From assembly GCF_023159225.1 (NCBI RefSeq), contig NC_063176.1, positions 7,514,963-7,578,962 of the forward strand: DNA of 64,000 nt. The letters are read 5' to 3'. Below, in pieces: positions 34,861-46,303 of this stretch. This stretch comes from Perognathus longimembris pacificus. Its lineage: Eukaryota > Chordata > Mammalia > Rodentia > Heteromyidae. Numbering within the stretch: the first letter of the stretch is position 1; every line of letters begins with the position of its first letter. Under the pieces are notes generated by a model. That model ran no database searches, had not been told where the DNA came from, and was given only the letters and a program-made list of their open reading frames with translations. A program made the translations under genes and the position numbers.

Positions 34861-35448
34861 GACTTGTTTTGTGTTCTTATTTTCATTTACTAGCAACTTG
34901 CTGTTCTTGCTGTTCAGAAGAACTTTACTAATCTCTTCAATAGCACCTTCAATGACTCAACTACTTTGTTCTGACTCTCTCCTGTCTACCACTGCCTAAT
35001 ATCAGCAGACTTTGAAGCTACTTCCCGTACACCAACGTCCGAGAGTCTTACTCATAAACCCCTCAGTTCTTTAAACACAACATGCTTGAAATGCATTTTC
35101 TGTGCCCACACTCATTCTTATTCCTGGTGAAATAGTCTCTTTCTTTTTTTTAAAAAAAATGATTTTATTTGCTAGTGGTGACATACATATTTTTTTTTAA
35201 CCTGGGTTACAAAAATTTATCTTTCTTTGTTTCTCCATAAAATCTGATTAGTCTGTAAGTCTTGTAAATTCTACCACAAGAAACATTTTAAAATCTGTTA
35301 TTCCATATTTCCTACTTCTCTATCTTTTGACTTGCACTTTAGCTCTTGCTTGAACTTCTTGGCATGTAGATTGATTTTCCACTCCTCCATGAAGATATTT
35401 CCCAACAGCATGCATGGGTTCATCATGACCTTTCCTCTTCTCCTAAAT
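34861..35448. other. Unique DNA, nothing recognised
   Basis: Mixed sequence; T and A runs at about 35141-35158. Confidence 0.4.
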
Positions 35449-35545
35449 TTGGCTGTGTCATGACATCTGTCTGTAATCCCAGCACTTGAGAAGCAAGAGC
35501 AGGATGATATTTGAAGTCTGCCTGGTCAACATAACTGGCTATTTA
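35449..35545 (+). mobile_element. B1 SINE (7SL-derived monomer)
   Basis: 'ctgtaatcccagcacttgag', 'aagcaagagcaggatgatat', 'ttgaagtctgcctggtcaac'. A B1-type monomer without the Geo-like partner. Confidence 0.8.
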
Positions 35546-36504
35546 TCCTCAGATCTAGCATTTGTCATTTTTTTCATATGTCTATCTTATGGAATATTTT
35601 TATTTCCAATCATTTTCTTCACATAGCATTATTCTTCTCCTAAAATTTTGAAGTTTACCTGAAATAACTTCTTTCCTATATTCATAAGATTCATTTCTGC
35701 AGAGAAATTGGTTTGAATCCCTACTTCACTTTGATTTTGTTCTGAATATAAAGTAGTTTTATCACAGATACATTTAACTTACTCAAATGATCTGTAAGTG
35801 CACTCACAACTTCAATTTTATTCTTGAGTCTACCTCTACTCGTCATTCTTGAGAGTCAGATGGAAAATTTTTTCATCCCCCACAAATGTCCAATTGGAAC
35901 ATCTTACTGAGTAATGGCTGGATGTGGTTCTAACTAAATGATATAACAATTTTTGTATATTTTTCAGTGACATTAAATATTAGGCCCATAAATAAACATG
36001 GACTTTTTATTGGTCATTTCTTCTGCAATCTGCTGGACTAATAGAAATATGTATGCTTATTTCTCATTTAATATTTTCCTAAGGAGATTTTTCTCATTTG
36101 TGGATTAAAAATTCTGCACTTTGGAGTTTTAAACTTTTTAGTTTTAGGATTATACTCATTGAGTTGATACGTCTGTGAACTTGGATGTTTACTTTTCCTT
36201 TGGCAATGTGTCACAATGCTCTCGTCAGTGTTTGATCTTCTGCTGAATTTACTTTGAAATTTTCTAGCTACCATGGATCATATAGTAGTACTAAATATTG
36301 TCAAGCGATGTTCTAATTCTTCAATTGAAAAGTCTTGGTGATATGATGGATATTCTATATATATATATTTAACACTAATTAAGAGAAACATTCTACAGAG
36401 ACACTTTTGGAAAGCTTTTGTAAAATAAGAGAATGAGTAAATATCTTCATTCTTGCACTGTTAAGTAATGTGCTAAGTCAGTCTGTATAAATTTGCATAA
36501 TTGG
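35546..36504. other. Unique AT-rich DNA with a (TA)n tract
   Basis: A short TA run lies at about 36355-36369. Otherwise nothing was recognised. Confidence 0.4.
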
Positions 36505-36598
36505 AGATCCTCTCCTAGGACTATCCTAGATATATAGTAATTATGAGGAAAGCTGTGGAATCTATGCTTTTTTAGATCTGGCTCATATCACTTAATAT
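36505..36598 (-). mobile_element. LINE-1 3' region fragment
   Basis: 'actatcctagatatatag' and 'tctatgcttttttagatctg' then 'gctcatatcacttaat' match, on the minus strand, the region around the L1 ORF2 stop seen at 3110-3213. Confidence 0.6.
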
Positions 36599-36619
36599 GC
36601 CAGGCTGGCCTGGCATATT
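36594..36619. repeat. Near-perfect 26-bp palindrome
   Basis: Arms of 12 bp, AATATGCCAGGC at 36594-36605 and GCCTGGCATATT at 36608-36619, with a 2-base centre. It sits at the junction between the L1 fragment and a B1 copy. Confidence 0.9.
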
Positions 36620-36695
36620 ATCATGCTGGCCTGGAACTCACAATCTTCCTGCTTCCTACTCTCAGATGTCAGGATTACATGTGTGCATCAGCATA
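36608..36695 (-). mobile_element. B1 SINE, minus strand
   Basis: 'atgctggcctggaactcaca', 'atcttcctgcttcctactct', 'tcaggattacatgtgtgcat'. A 7SL-type monomer. Confidence 0.75.
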
Positions 36696-38029
36696 CCAAT
36701 CTTCCTGCATTTCCTGGAGTGATTTCCATCTGTAAATGAGGTTATAAATTTAGAAACCAGATTAGACATTTAATCTAAATGATCACATTTCAATTAGATG
36801 TTAAAACTTTATTATGAATAGTCCAATACAATAAATATCCGAATCAGCCTGAAACTAGAAGTTTATGGATTTTGGCAGTCATCCCAATTATTTTTCTGCC
36901 CCAGATCCCATTTATATTAAACTATGGAGAATATATCGCAGTTCTATTGTTACCAATCACTGCTGTTTTTTCTTGAGTAGAACTGTTTTTTAATTGGAAA
37001 GTGATAAATACTGTATGAAATCAGTTCATATCTGGGGTGCTTATGTCAATTTCAAAGGGATCTTTTTGTTATCTAGACTCCTCTGGAATGGTGGTGATGG
37101 TGAATTATTCATTGGTTACTGATGGCTTAACATGGCAACTTCCATAAGCAGTCAGGAAGTCACATTATATTTCAGTCAGAAAGAACTTAACCCTGGCACT
37201 AGTTATTTATCTCTCCTCATCATCATATGAGGTCATTGCAGCTTTCCTCTATTACTAAGAGTGTGTGATTAGAGGGATTGAAGGACACGGAAATGGATGG
37301 AAACTGTGGTTAAGCTAGTTACCCGAAGTTATACTCAAGGTCACAGTGTAGAATTCTGCAATTACACTCTTTAGCTCCTACCTGTTCTCTCATTGTTCCA
37401 CCAAAGGAAACCAATCATTTCTTAGCTATGGTATGTTTGCAATTTTTGGGACTCGCAATAAACATGTTCTTCAAATTTATGTGCTACCTTTAAATTTCAT
37501 CTCCTCTAAATATCTAGTCAATATTTAGTGCAGATGATGTGAATATCACTTGGAAGGACTGTGTACTTTACCTTTGCTTGAGAGCTCTATATGTACAATT
37601 CATCCTAATGTTAGACAGAGCAGGGATAGACACATAATTGTGGAAAGGCCATAGTACACCATAGTAGAGCAAACATCAGATATCATAAGTTCATTTCTCC
37701 AGCAAGTATCCCTTAAAATTTTCCAAATTCATGTTCATTTTTATCTTCTTTTAGGTAGCTACTTTCACAGTTAAAGCACTGAATATACTTCTAAATTTAT
37801 ACTCTTTAAGTATTTCTTTAGCATTTATTTAAATGACTATATACACATACATAAACACCTTATAACACTCTGGGAATGGATCTTCATATTAATAGACATG
37901 AAGTTTTATGTTTTAAAATTCCAAATATTCAATTTAATATTTTTCTTGAGCATTTTGTTTTAGCTGGACTGATGAAAACTTTGAGTCCCTGTTTATCCCA
38001 GGACAGTGCATTGATGATGAAAGATACAT
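36696..38029. other. Unique AT-rich DNA with possible MIR
   Basis: Mostly unique. A possible plus-strand MIR relic lies at about 37290-37415 ('cggaaatggatggaaactg', 'actcaaggtcacagtgtaga'). Confidence 0.4.
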
Positions 38030-38155
38030 GGAGCTAGATGCAGTGGTACCCTTCTATAATGCCGGCACATGAGAGACTGAGGCAGGAGGATTATGAGTTC
38101 TAGGTAAGCCTGGGACATAGCAAGACATGGCCTCCAAAATACAAAATAAAACAAG
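38030..38155 (+). mobile_element. Alu/B1-like monomer
   Basis: 'gagctagatgcagtggtacc', 'gagagactgaggcaggagga', 'agcctgggacatagcaagac', ending in an A-rich tail. An older, longer 7SL-derived monomer than modern B1. Confidence 0.75.
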
Positions 38156-38332
38156 AACAACATGAAAGAAGGAGCCTATTCACGTTTTAGATATTAGTAT
38201 TAAGTCTGTAATTAGTAAGGAGAAATGGAAATGCACAGGAACAAATTATCCAGATTAATATCACAGTATATTATCCCAGCCACACTTGTTGTCAGTAGAT
38301 TCCTGTATTATCATTAAAAGGTTTTTTTTTAT

Positions 38333-38492
38333 ACCTAGGTGCTAGTGACTCATGAGGCTGAGATCTGAAGATTATGGCTCAAAGTCAGCCTGAGCAGGAA
38401 TGTCTAGGAGACTCTTACCTCTAAATAACCCCCAGAAAACCACAAGTGGCACTGTGGCTCAAAGTGATGAGTGCTAACCTTGAGCAAAAAAA
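38333..38492 (+). mobile_element. SINE B copy (shortened)
   Basis: 'ctcatgaggctgagatctga', 'ggctcaaagtcagcctgagc', linker 'ctctaaataacccccagaaa', then right monomer 'gtggctcaaagtgatgagtg' and 'ccttgagcaaaaaaagtc'. The right end of the Geo-like monomer is missing. Confidence 0.82.
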
Positions 38493-38513
38493 GTCAATTT
38501 AAAAATCATACTA

Positions 38514-39257
38514 AGAGCCAGACCAAAGAAACCTGTATTCTATGGTCTCCCTCATAGGGAATAATTAGCACAGGTTTAGGCTAGTCACAGCAGAGGACCA
38601 CAAGAGCCCAATGCTATGCCAGTATGAACACATAAGACGATGCAAACCGGAATGAACTCCATGTTATGGAAACAAGTAGTATATCATTGTTGCAATTATT
38701 TTCAACATGTCATGTGAAATTGTACCCTTTTTTTTTTTCTCTCGTATTCCCTTCCCGTGGTTTTACCCCTGCTATCACTGTATCTCATTTTAGTACCTTG
38801 GATACCGTACATATTGGAACTAGGGAAGGGAAGGGGAATACCAAATTCGAGAGACAAGGGATAAAACAACAAACCATTCCAAAAGCAATATTTACAAAAC
38901 CGTTTGGTATAAACAAACTGTACAACTCATGGGGGGAGGGGGGAGGGAGAGGAAGGGGAAAAATGAGGGAGGAGGTAACAAGTATGGCTGGGAATGTGGC
39001 TTAGTGGTAGAGTGCTTGCCTAGCATGCAGGAAGCCCTTGGTTCAATTCCCCAGCACGACATAAACAGAAAAAGCTGTTAGTGGCGCTGTGGCTCAAGTG
39101 GCAGGGTGCTAGCCTTGAGCAAAAAGAAGCCAGGGACAGGGACAGTTCATGCACCAGGACTGGCCAACAAAAAAACGAAAAAGAAAGAAATGTACTCACT
39201 GCCTTACACATGAAACTGTAACCCCTCTGTACTTCACTTTGACAATAAAGAAGAAAA
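38514..39257 (+). mobile_element. LINE-1 3' end interrupted by a SINE A
   Basis: Begins at 'gccagaccaaagaaacctg' near the ORF2 end, continues through the 3' UTR and a strong polypurine tract (38928-38970), and ends at 'ctttgacaataaag'. A SINE A at 38983-39180 splits the terminal block between 'ggtaacaagta' and 'aagaaatgtactcactgcc'. The L1 is therefore older than that SINE. Confidence 0.9.
38983..39180 (+). mobile_element. SINE A nested in an L1 3' UTR
   Basis: Plus-strand dimer. Left ID-like monomer: 'ggcttagtggtagagtgctt' (A-box region) and 'cttggttcaattccccagc' (B-box region). Right monomer: 'gctgtggctcaagtggcagg', 'tagccttgagcaaaaagaag'. An A-rich tail follows. Confidence 0.93.
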
Positions 39258-39289
39258 AGAGTCAATTTTTAGTTATGATTTCTTCCTGA

Positions 39290-39640
39290 GTGTTCTAGCC
39301 AAATGAACCCCTTTTGCCATGGAACCCCTTTTGCCTTTAGCGTGACCTTTGCGCAACAAACGCCTACTTCTGGTGTCATGTGTATGCATTTCATCATGTA
39401 CATATACTTAACAACCATGGCTTGGGAACCGTACACCCATAAATACATTCCATAGCTCCTTCTTTCTAGTCACGTTCCCTCTTTTCTCTAAGATAAGCAC
39501 CAATAAACTCCTCTCATACTTGCTGAATCCTAGAAAGCTGAAATTTTGTTACCACATTTGCTCCCGAGTCACCTACATGTAGGCGTTGAAAGATAGCACT
39601 GTGTCAGAGTCTCTCCCTCTGTCAGAAAAGGGAAAACGCA
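39290..39640. repeat. Possible solo LTR, low certainty
   Basis: A unit with a short direct repeat (GAACCCCTTTTGCC near 39306 and 39322), a polyadenylation-type 'caccaataaactcctc' at about 39498, and mixed GC content resembles a retroviral LTR. Ends and duplication were not identified. It could equally be unique DNA. Confidence 0.25.
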
Positions 39641-39711
39641 GAGTCTCATGTCAGGAACTTGGAATAGTTCTCCCTATAGTCAAGTCTTTCTTTTACCAGG
39701 AGTATAGCCCT

Positions 39712-39947
39712 CAACTTGAGGTTCTTTTTTTTTTTTTTTTGGCCAGTCCTGGGCCTTGGACTTAGGGCCTGAGCACTGTCCCTGGCTTCTTTTTGCTCAA
39801 GGCTAGCACTCTGCCACTTGAGCCACAGCGCCACTTCTGGCCATTTTCTGTATATGTGGTGCTGGGGAATTGAACCCAGGGCCTCATGTATATGAGGCAA
39901 GCACTCTTGCCACTAGGCCATATCCCCAGCCCCAACTTGAGGTTCTT
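39712..39947 (-). mobile_element. Young SINE A with perfect 15-bp target-site duplication
   Basis: Full minus-strand dimer with a T tail at about 39727-39741, right monomer and left monomer close to consensus. The duplication CAACTTGAGGTTCTT lies at 39712-39726 and 39933-39947. Confidence 0.95.
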
Positions 39948-41744
39948 ATTACGCTTCTTTCTCAGTGGCTGATGTCCAGTGATGACTTACTTGACTGACA
40001 AGCCTCTCCGAACCCAAAGTGTGAATGGCTCACACTCAGAAGAAGCTGTATATTCAAAGAGAGAGTGGGTGGAGGTAGGGAGGAAAAGCTAGTTTCCCAA
40101 GTCACACAAGATACAGACACAAGTACCACCTGAGTTTTAGTTTGGAACCCCCAAGCATCTCTGGTAAGGTGGAAAGAATCAACCAACCCTTAAAGAGAAA
40201 TTTTGCACCTTCTGCCAAGAAAACTCAGAAAATTGGCTTATTGTCTTTATTATTGCCCAGATAATGATAAGAAATTCTGAGAGACCTAAGATTTCACCCA
40301 TGTCTCTCAAAATACCTGTTGCAGATTATTGCTGTCTAATGGCTTACTTACTGATTTTGGAGGAGTTGGCTTAGAAGAAGCACAACACAGAAGACATTCC
40401 TTTACATCTGGAGGAATCAAAGGACCCTGTTCCTGTGAGCCCTGGGAAGACATAAATCTCTTTCATAAGGAAACTTAGAGTTTCTCCTTATCTTCTAAGA
40501 AGGAACAGAGCTAAATGCCCTAAGGCATTCCTTGTTTTCAGCTGGTAGCTACCCTTGGAGCCTTGCTTGTAGTATTGAACTACAGAATAGTACACAGAGA
40601 TGTTCCCTCCCCTCTGGGGGAACTTCTTCCCTTAAGCGGCCACCTTCTAAGGTCATTCACCCAGATGATTGGTACAGCCCTGCACTTTATGGCCTCCTTC
40701 TGTTTCCCCATGGTTCAAAAACTACCATGAATACAATTAAATGACTTTCAAGGTGACAGGTGGTTTGACTGACTAGGGTTAGTGCTACCAGCTCCTTTGT
40801 CAGTATGGCCGATTTATGAATGCTACTTCTTCAACCTGGCTCTTCATCAGGCTCCTTTTCCCAATGAAGCAGCAGAACACTTATTTATCATTGTCTTTCA
40901 CACAGTTTTGCAAGCCTAAATTGACCACGATATTTGACTTAACTTTTCAGAACTGTGTTGGTCATACAGTTCTATCTCCAGCTTGAACATTTGAATGAAA
41001 TCAAAGTAATCAAACCAAATGCAAACAAGCAAACAAAAACAATCTCTCACCCTCTATAGCAGGCAGAAATAGCAGTCTTTGAAAACTATCTGCCTCTAAC
41101 TCAATGGAAGCATGATTAGTGTGGCATTTTCTTTGTTATATTAGAGACATAAGACATTTGCTGGCATCCTGTTTTTAGCTCTGTCCAATGATTATTTTAA
41201 TGCCCTTTAACATGCATACTTCATGCACTGCCGGAGTAGTCTGTCCTATAATCTGACATTGGTCTATTTTTCATCTTGCTTGGACCCTTGTAGCAGGCTA
41301 TCTGATTAGCCTCCTGTCTCTGATTTTCCTTACTCTAGTCATTCACTTACAGGGCAGACAGAGGTATGTGTCCAAAATGTGAATCTCAGCTAATTAGCTA
41401 CTCATTTAAAAGCTTGCTTAGTGAGTTGACAGAATTTATGTCAGTCAACCACAATATGCTACTTATATACTCTCAGAATACTTATAAGAACTACAGAATA
41501 CCGCACCCTGTTTCACAAATTCTGATGTAGAGAAGAAAGTCTGTGGAGGAGTTGAAAGTTTACATTTGCGTTTGAGTAAGAACACTGGGAAATTCTTCAG
41601 CCTCACTAGAGTCAGAATCATTGAAGTTAGTATAAAAATGTTATTAAATATAATTGCCTTGTTTGTCTTGCTACTATTATTAAGGACTCTGCTCCAGTTC
41701 TGCTTAATTATGCATATTTCCCTTTTTTTTTTTATGCCTTCTTG
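39948..41744. other. Unique DNA, no gene recognised
   Basis: Mixed sequence, GC content a little above the local average at 40540-40720. The 70-codon frame at 40532 has no recognisable domain. A weak resemblance to an ancient DNA-transposon relic at about 41515-41600 could not be confirmed. Confidence 0.4.
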
Positions 41745-41925
41745 TTTTTTCACACCTGATTCCCTCAGTCTGGAATGCCCATTCTTATATTTTTAAGGTG
41801 CTAATTCCTACCTGTCAGATGAGAGGCAGGAGGAACATGTCCTCATTTATGAAGTCTTCCCTGCCTGCTTGCCTCCCACAGAGAGCCATTTTCACCCCTC
41901 GGAGATCCTCTCACATGTGGTAAAT
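41745..41925 (+). mobile_element. LINE-2 (L2) 3' relic
   Basis: Ordered weak match to the L2 3' end: 'cctcagtctggaatgcccat', 'gctaattcctacctgtcag', 'tgaagtcttccctgcctgct'. An ancient mammal-wide element. Confidence 0.55.
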
Positions 41926-42539
41926 ACACCATCAGGGTGAGAAAGGGTTCAAGTTAAAACTAGTAGGCAGCTGTGGCCAAAACCAGGGCATGAAACAATG
42001 CACTTGACTATGAGACTGTGAATGGAAATTGTATTTTCTTAATTTTCTGTATTAGCTACTGTGGTTGCCATACAGAAAACTTTCAGTAATGCTGTGAGAT
42101 GGTATATTTATTGAATAAATGTGTGATAGGAAATATAAAGGATTTTTTTTCTTACAATATAAAAACATCAGTCTAAAACAGAAAAATGGCACTAAATATA
42201 CCCCCATTCCAAGGATAACTACCAAAACAGTGTCCTGTTTCTTCTCCCAGAACTCAGTAAGTGCTTTTGGAATCAGGGCTTCCAAGTTTCATCTAGCTTT
42301 ACTTTGTGCCCAGTGTCACTAAGATGGAGAGAGAGGCAAGAGACAAAGAATTTCATCAGTTCTCAGTCTCATGGACAGTCAGTGGTGGATGGTGAGAATC
42401 TATCCCACCTTGCAGGTGAAAGGCTAGATACTCTCCTGCCAAATCATGCCATGAAGATACATCAGGAAGGTCACCTTTACATCCTACTTAAGACCAAATG
42501 GTGGGTTTCCCTTTACTTTGAATATACAGTTTGATATTT
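41926..42539. other. Unique DNA, nothing recognised
   Basis: No feature was recognised. Confidence 0.4.
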
Positions 42540-42690
42540 TTTTCTTAGCTTTAAATAGTTGTGCAAAGGAATTGCCATTCAACAAACAGTTGTTAAGTAC
42601 AATGCATCATGATCAATTTCACACCTTTCAACATTATAACCCCCCTCCCCAACTTGTGAGATGGATTTTTGACTATCATTTTGCCTTTTT
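42540..42690 (-). mobile_element. Older LINE-1 3' UTR, minus strand
   Basis: 'agctttaaatagttgtgcaa', 'gttaagtacaatgcatcatg', 'atcaatttcacacctttcaa', then C-rich. Same old 3' UTR type as at 51705 and 53820. Confidence 0.65.
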
Positions 42691-43382
42691 TATGTAAAGG
42701 TAGATGAAAAAAGGAAAAAGAAAGAGGGGGTAGGGTAAAGTAGGTTTAAAGAGGAACTCACTGATATGATGAATCTTTGCTGGTTCAAGTCCCACCATGG
42801 AAATTAATAGATCTTCAGAGAACTTTGTTGAAACTGTAGGTCAATGTCTAGAGAAAATAGTTTGACTTAAGGTAGAGTTCTGGAGGTAGAACCATAGACA
42901 ATTCTAGTGAAACAGGAAATCCTAGTGAAGCCCAAAATCCAAGGAATATATCCTGAAAAAGTCCTTCTAAAGAAGGTCATTTTATATTTTTATGCTATGA
43001 AGTTGGACATCCTTTTAAAAATTCAGTTTACTTGAATGAAAATAAAAAATGCCAGCAGGGGACGGTTCACCAAGGGCTAGTTATATCACAATAATACCAT
43101 TTCACTTTCTGAAAGTGTTTCTAGAGGTTTGGAAATACCCAAGTCTAATCAAGATGAACAAGGAAGCCTCAGGATAAGAATGGAGATAAAGAAACTTGTA
43201 GTTTGTACAAGCATCTGAGGGAATAAAAATGTCAACCAGAATGGAGTGAGGTTTATATTGAACTTAGAAAAGGGAGAATAAACACAATTTTTAAAATTTA
43301 TTTTCACTTGGTTTTTCCACACTCAGGAAAGGCCATGCATTGAGTGGGAAATAATATGAATATCACATAAAGAAGACTCAAG
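42691..43382. other. Unique purine-rich DNA
   Basis: AG-rich at 42700-42760; otherwise nothing was recognised. Confidence 0.4.
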
Positions 43383-43435
43383 CTAGGGGTTGAAGCATTT
43401 GCCTAGAATGCACAAGGCCCTAGGTTCGATGACAT
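43383..43435 (+). repeat. ID-like monomer scrap
   Basis: 'ctaggggttgaagcatttgc', 'aaggccctaggttcgatgac' resembles an ID monomer with its B-box region. Confidence 0.55.
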
Positions 43436-43521
43436 TAATGCAAAATGTTTATACCTTGATTAGTGCAGTGGGAGCACCTTTGGACTCAATCTCATTTCTA
43501 GTAAGCAAAACAAATGGAATC

Positions 43522-43637
43522 TCTGAATGGGCATGGTTCTTGCCTGCAATTCTAGCTACTCAGGAGGCTGAGATCTGAAGATTTCAGTTTAAAGCCAGCC
43601 TGGGCAGGGAAGCCCATGAGACTCTTGTCTCCAATTA

Positions 43638-43685
<48 letters not shown>

Positions 43686-43795
43686 AGAAATGGAGTGTGG
43701 CTCATGTGGTGGAGCTCTAGCCTTGAACAAAAATACTCAGTAACAGTACTCAGGCACTGTGTTCAAACCCCAAGACAAGCACAAAAAACCAAAGA
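43522..43795 (+). mobile_element. SINE B with a (CA)n tract grown in its linker
   Basis: Alu/B1-like monomer ('ctagctactcaggaggctga', 'agccagcctgggcaggga') and Geo-like monomer ('gtgtggctcatgtggtggag', 'tctagccttgaacaaaaata') are separated by a CA run at 43640-43684, where other copies carry 'ccaattaaccacc'. Confidence 0.9.
43640..43684. repeat. (CA)n microsatellite inside SINE B
   Basis: Pure CA run of about 22 units replacing the SINE linker. Confidence 0.97.
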
Positions 43796-44820
43796 GTAAA
43801 AACCAGACTCTCCAATTTGGGATTAAGGTGCAGGTTAAGTGAAGTTGTATAATGCATAGTGTGCTACCTGACACGGACTAAACTCTAGCAATTGAATTTA
43901 GTTCAAATTAAAATATTTCCTACTACTGAGGAAAATATTAATATCTCAATTTTTAGATTAGTTACTACATCCTTCAAACCTATCCTTTATCACAAGCTCA
44001 ACTTCCATCAATCTAATTTTAAATGACTAACCCTATCTTCCCACATGGTTTCGATTTTTGCTTCTATCAGTGTGTGATTTTAATAGGAACACCTTTTTCT
44101 TTTTCCTTCTTTCTTTCTGTCATTATGAAATCCAGAGCCCAACTCTAAGTTCGGGAAGCATCATTCTTTTGTTTTGGTTTAGTCACACCCTGTTTTGATT
44201 CCCTAAAGTCTGTACTTGTCAAAAAGCTGACATTAATTTTCTGGATTCGCAAAGCTGAGGGTCAGACCCTGGAAAGTGCCAATCCTTTAAAAGTGTGCCT
44301 TTCCACTCTCTAAGGCCCAGCTGATTTTTATATATCACAACATATCTACCAGTCCTTTGACTATTCCTGGGACCATATTATGTGTTTGAGAATAAGTAGT
44401 TTGGGAATCAAATTAACACTAGCATAGATCATGGAGCTACAACTCTTACTTAGGCATGCACAAAATGGCAAGCTCATCACAAGTATAGTTAGACAGATTA
44501 AACAGCAGGTGCATTCTTCTCCTCAGGGCAGAAAATGACATGAACCCACACACAGGCATTAAGAGAAAAGGTTTGCATTGTAAAAAAAATGTTAGCCACC
44601 TGCCAGTTCAGCACAACAGCAGGTGCATATGTTAAATAGCCACAAAGTTAAAATGAATTTTTGAAGCTTTTGTTCAGTTTAATGTCCCCTTTCCCCACAC
44701 CTGAAAGCATCAATGTTAAGACAATGTAGGATGTGTTACGTGTTTAAAGACTCTGTCTAAGAAGAGATAATAATTTCTTCCTTAAATTGAACACAAAATG
44801 TAACAGAGAAAATCCAAGCA
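43796..44820. other. Unique DNA, nothing recognised
   Basis: No feature was recognised. A seven-letter word, 'gcaggtgcat', recurs at about 44505 and 44621, probably by chance. Confidence 0.4.
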
Positions 44821-44822
44821 CA

Positions 44823-44863
<41 letters not shown>

Positions 44864-44864
44864 T
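44821..44864. repeat. (CA)n/(TA)n microsatellite
   Basis: CA run ending in a short TATA stretch. Confidence 0.95.
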
Positions 44865-45049
44865 TGGCGAGAAAATTTGAAAAGTAAGACATTTCCCTAA
44901 CGTAAAATGGAAGATTACTGAAAATTACTAAGACTTCTGAAGATTGCTGAGAATTACTCAGGTGAATTTGCTAACAATTATTTTTTTGTCTTTCATCTAT
45001 GAGATGGGTTATATTCCTCTTCCATAGGGATGATGGTAGTAGGTAGCAA

Positions 45050-45230
45050 GAATATGTATGTATGTACGTAAGTATATATATATATACATATATATGTATA
45101 ATTATCTGGCACATTGCAATTATTGGATAAATGACAATTTTAATGATATTATACAAGCTACTATATACCTTTTTTACTTTTTTCACAATAAAGATTAATT
45201 TTAGTTTCTTCACAATAAAGATTACTCTGA
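45050..45230. repeat. (TA)n tract and a short direct repeat
   Basis: TATA/TATG tract at about 45055-45102. At 45183-45227 the word TTCACAATAAAGATTA occurs twice, about 27 bases apart. Confidence 0.8.
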
Positions 45231-45479
45231 AACTTACTATTTTATACATGTGACTATTTAGTTAGCCACTCAAGGAAAATATGAGCTACCTAAAGACTCC
45301 CTGTATACATTCAGTGACCAAAATTTTTTCCTAATTCATGTTGTATTTATATACTTTCCCTTTATTACAATACTAGGTCACATCTAATATACTATGAAGG
45401 GATTATTAACCCAATCTTCATTTGACTGTTAACATTAACTTTCCAAGACTGACCAAGCTTAAAAAAAACACAAAACATT

Positions 45480-45560
45480 TTTAAAATTTTATTGTCAAAG
45501 TGAAGGACAGAGGGGTTAAATTTTCGTCTGTAATACATTGAGTACATTTCTTAACATTCC
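45480..45560 (-). mobile_element. Very short LINE-1 3' end (about 75 bp)
   Basis: 'ttttattgtcaaagtgaagg', 'acagaggggttaaattttcg', 'attgagtacatttcttaac'. It stops before the polypurine tract. Confidence 0.75.
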
Positions 45561-45658
45561 TTTGGAGCTACCTTAGCTGAAAATTAAGTGTCAGCCACCA
45601 ACTGAAAGGTTTTGCAATATTTTTCCTATCACTAAAAGGAGCAATACAACCTAATAAT

Positions 45659-45894
45659 AAGAAATATTGGGGGGGGGCTGGAGATATGGCCTAGTGGCAA
45701 GAGTGCTTGCCTCGTATACATGAGGCCCTGGGTTCAATTCCCCAGCACCACATATACAGAAAATGGCCAGAAGTGGCGCTGTGGCTCAAGTGGTAGAGTG
45801 CTAGCCTTGAGCAAAGAGAAGCCAGGGACAGTGCTCAGGCCCTGAGTCCAAGGCCCCAGGACTGGCAAAAAAAAAAAAAAAAAAGAAATATTGG
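45659..45894 (+). mobile_element. Youngest-looking SINE A, 12-bp target-site duplication
   Basis: Full plus-strand dimer, nearest to the consensus of copies seen here. Left monomer: 'tatggcctagtggcaagagt' and 'gggttcaattccccagcacc'. Right monomer: 'gctgtggctcaagtggtaga', 'gctagccttgagcaaagaga'. A pure A tail of about 17 is followed by the duplication AAGAAATATTGG (45659-45670, 45883-45894). RNA polymerase III A- and B-box-like blocks are intact. Confidence 0.95.
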
Positions 45895-46065
45895 AAAGTC
45901 AAAGAATATGTATAATTATGTAAAAAGTAAGCAGACAGTGAGGTAAAACAATATAAGTGACCCAATAAAATCTGAAATGTCAATGGATTCAACCAGCACT
46001 ATTTCTGGTGGCTTTGCTTTTCTCAAAGTTTTATTGAAGATGAAGGTAAAATCTTAAAAAAAAAT

Positions 46066-46303
46066 TTTTTTGGTCAGTTGTGGGGCTTGCAATCAAGGAC
46101 TGAGGTTGTTCTTGTGCTCTTTTGCTCAAGGCTATTGCTTTACCACTTGGTGCAACAGCTCCACTTCCAGTTTTTGTGTAGTTAATGGGAGATAAGTGTC
46201 TCATGTGGACTTTTTGCCCATGGTTGGCTTCAAACCACAATCCTCAGATCTCATTCTCCTGAGTAGCTAGGAATTACAGGTGTGAGCCACTGGTGCCCAG
46301 CCC
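46066..46303 (-). mobile_element. SINE B copy
   Basis: Full-length minus-strand composite with a T tail, 'ttttgctcaaggctattgct', linker 'tagttaatgggagataagtg', 'tcagatctcattctcctgag', 'tgtgagccactggtgcccag'. Confidence 0.9.
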
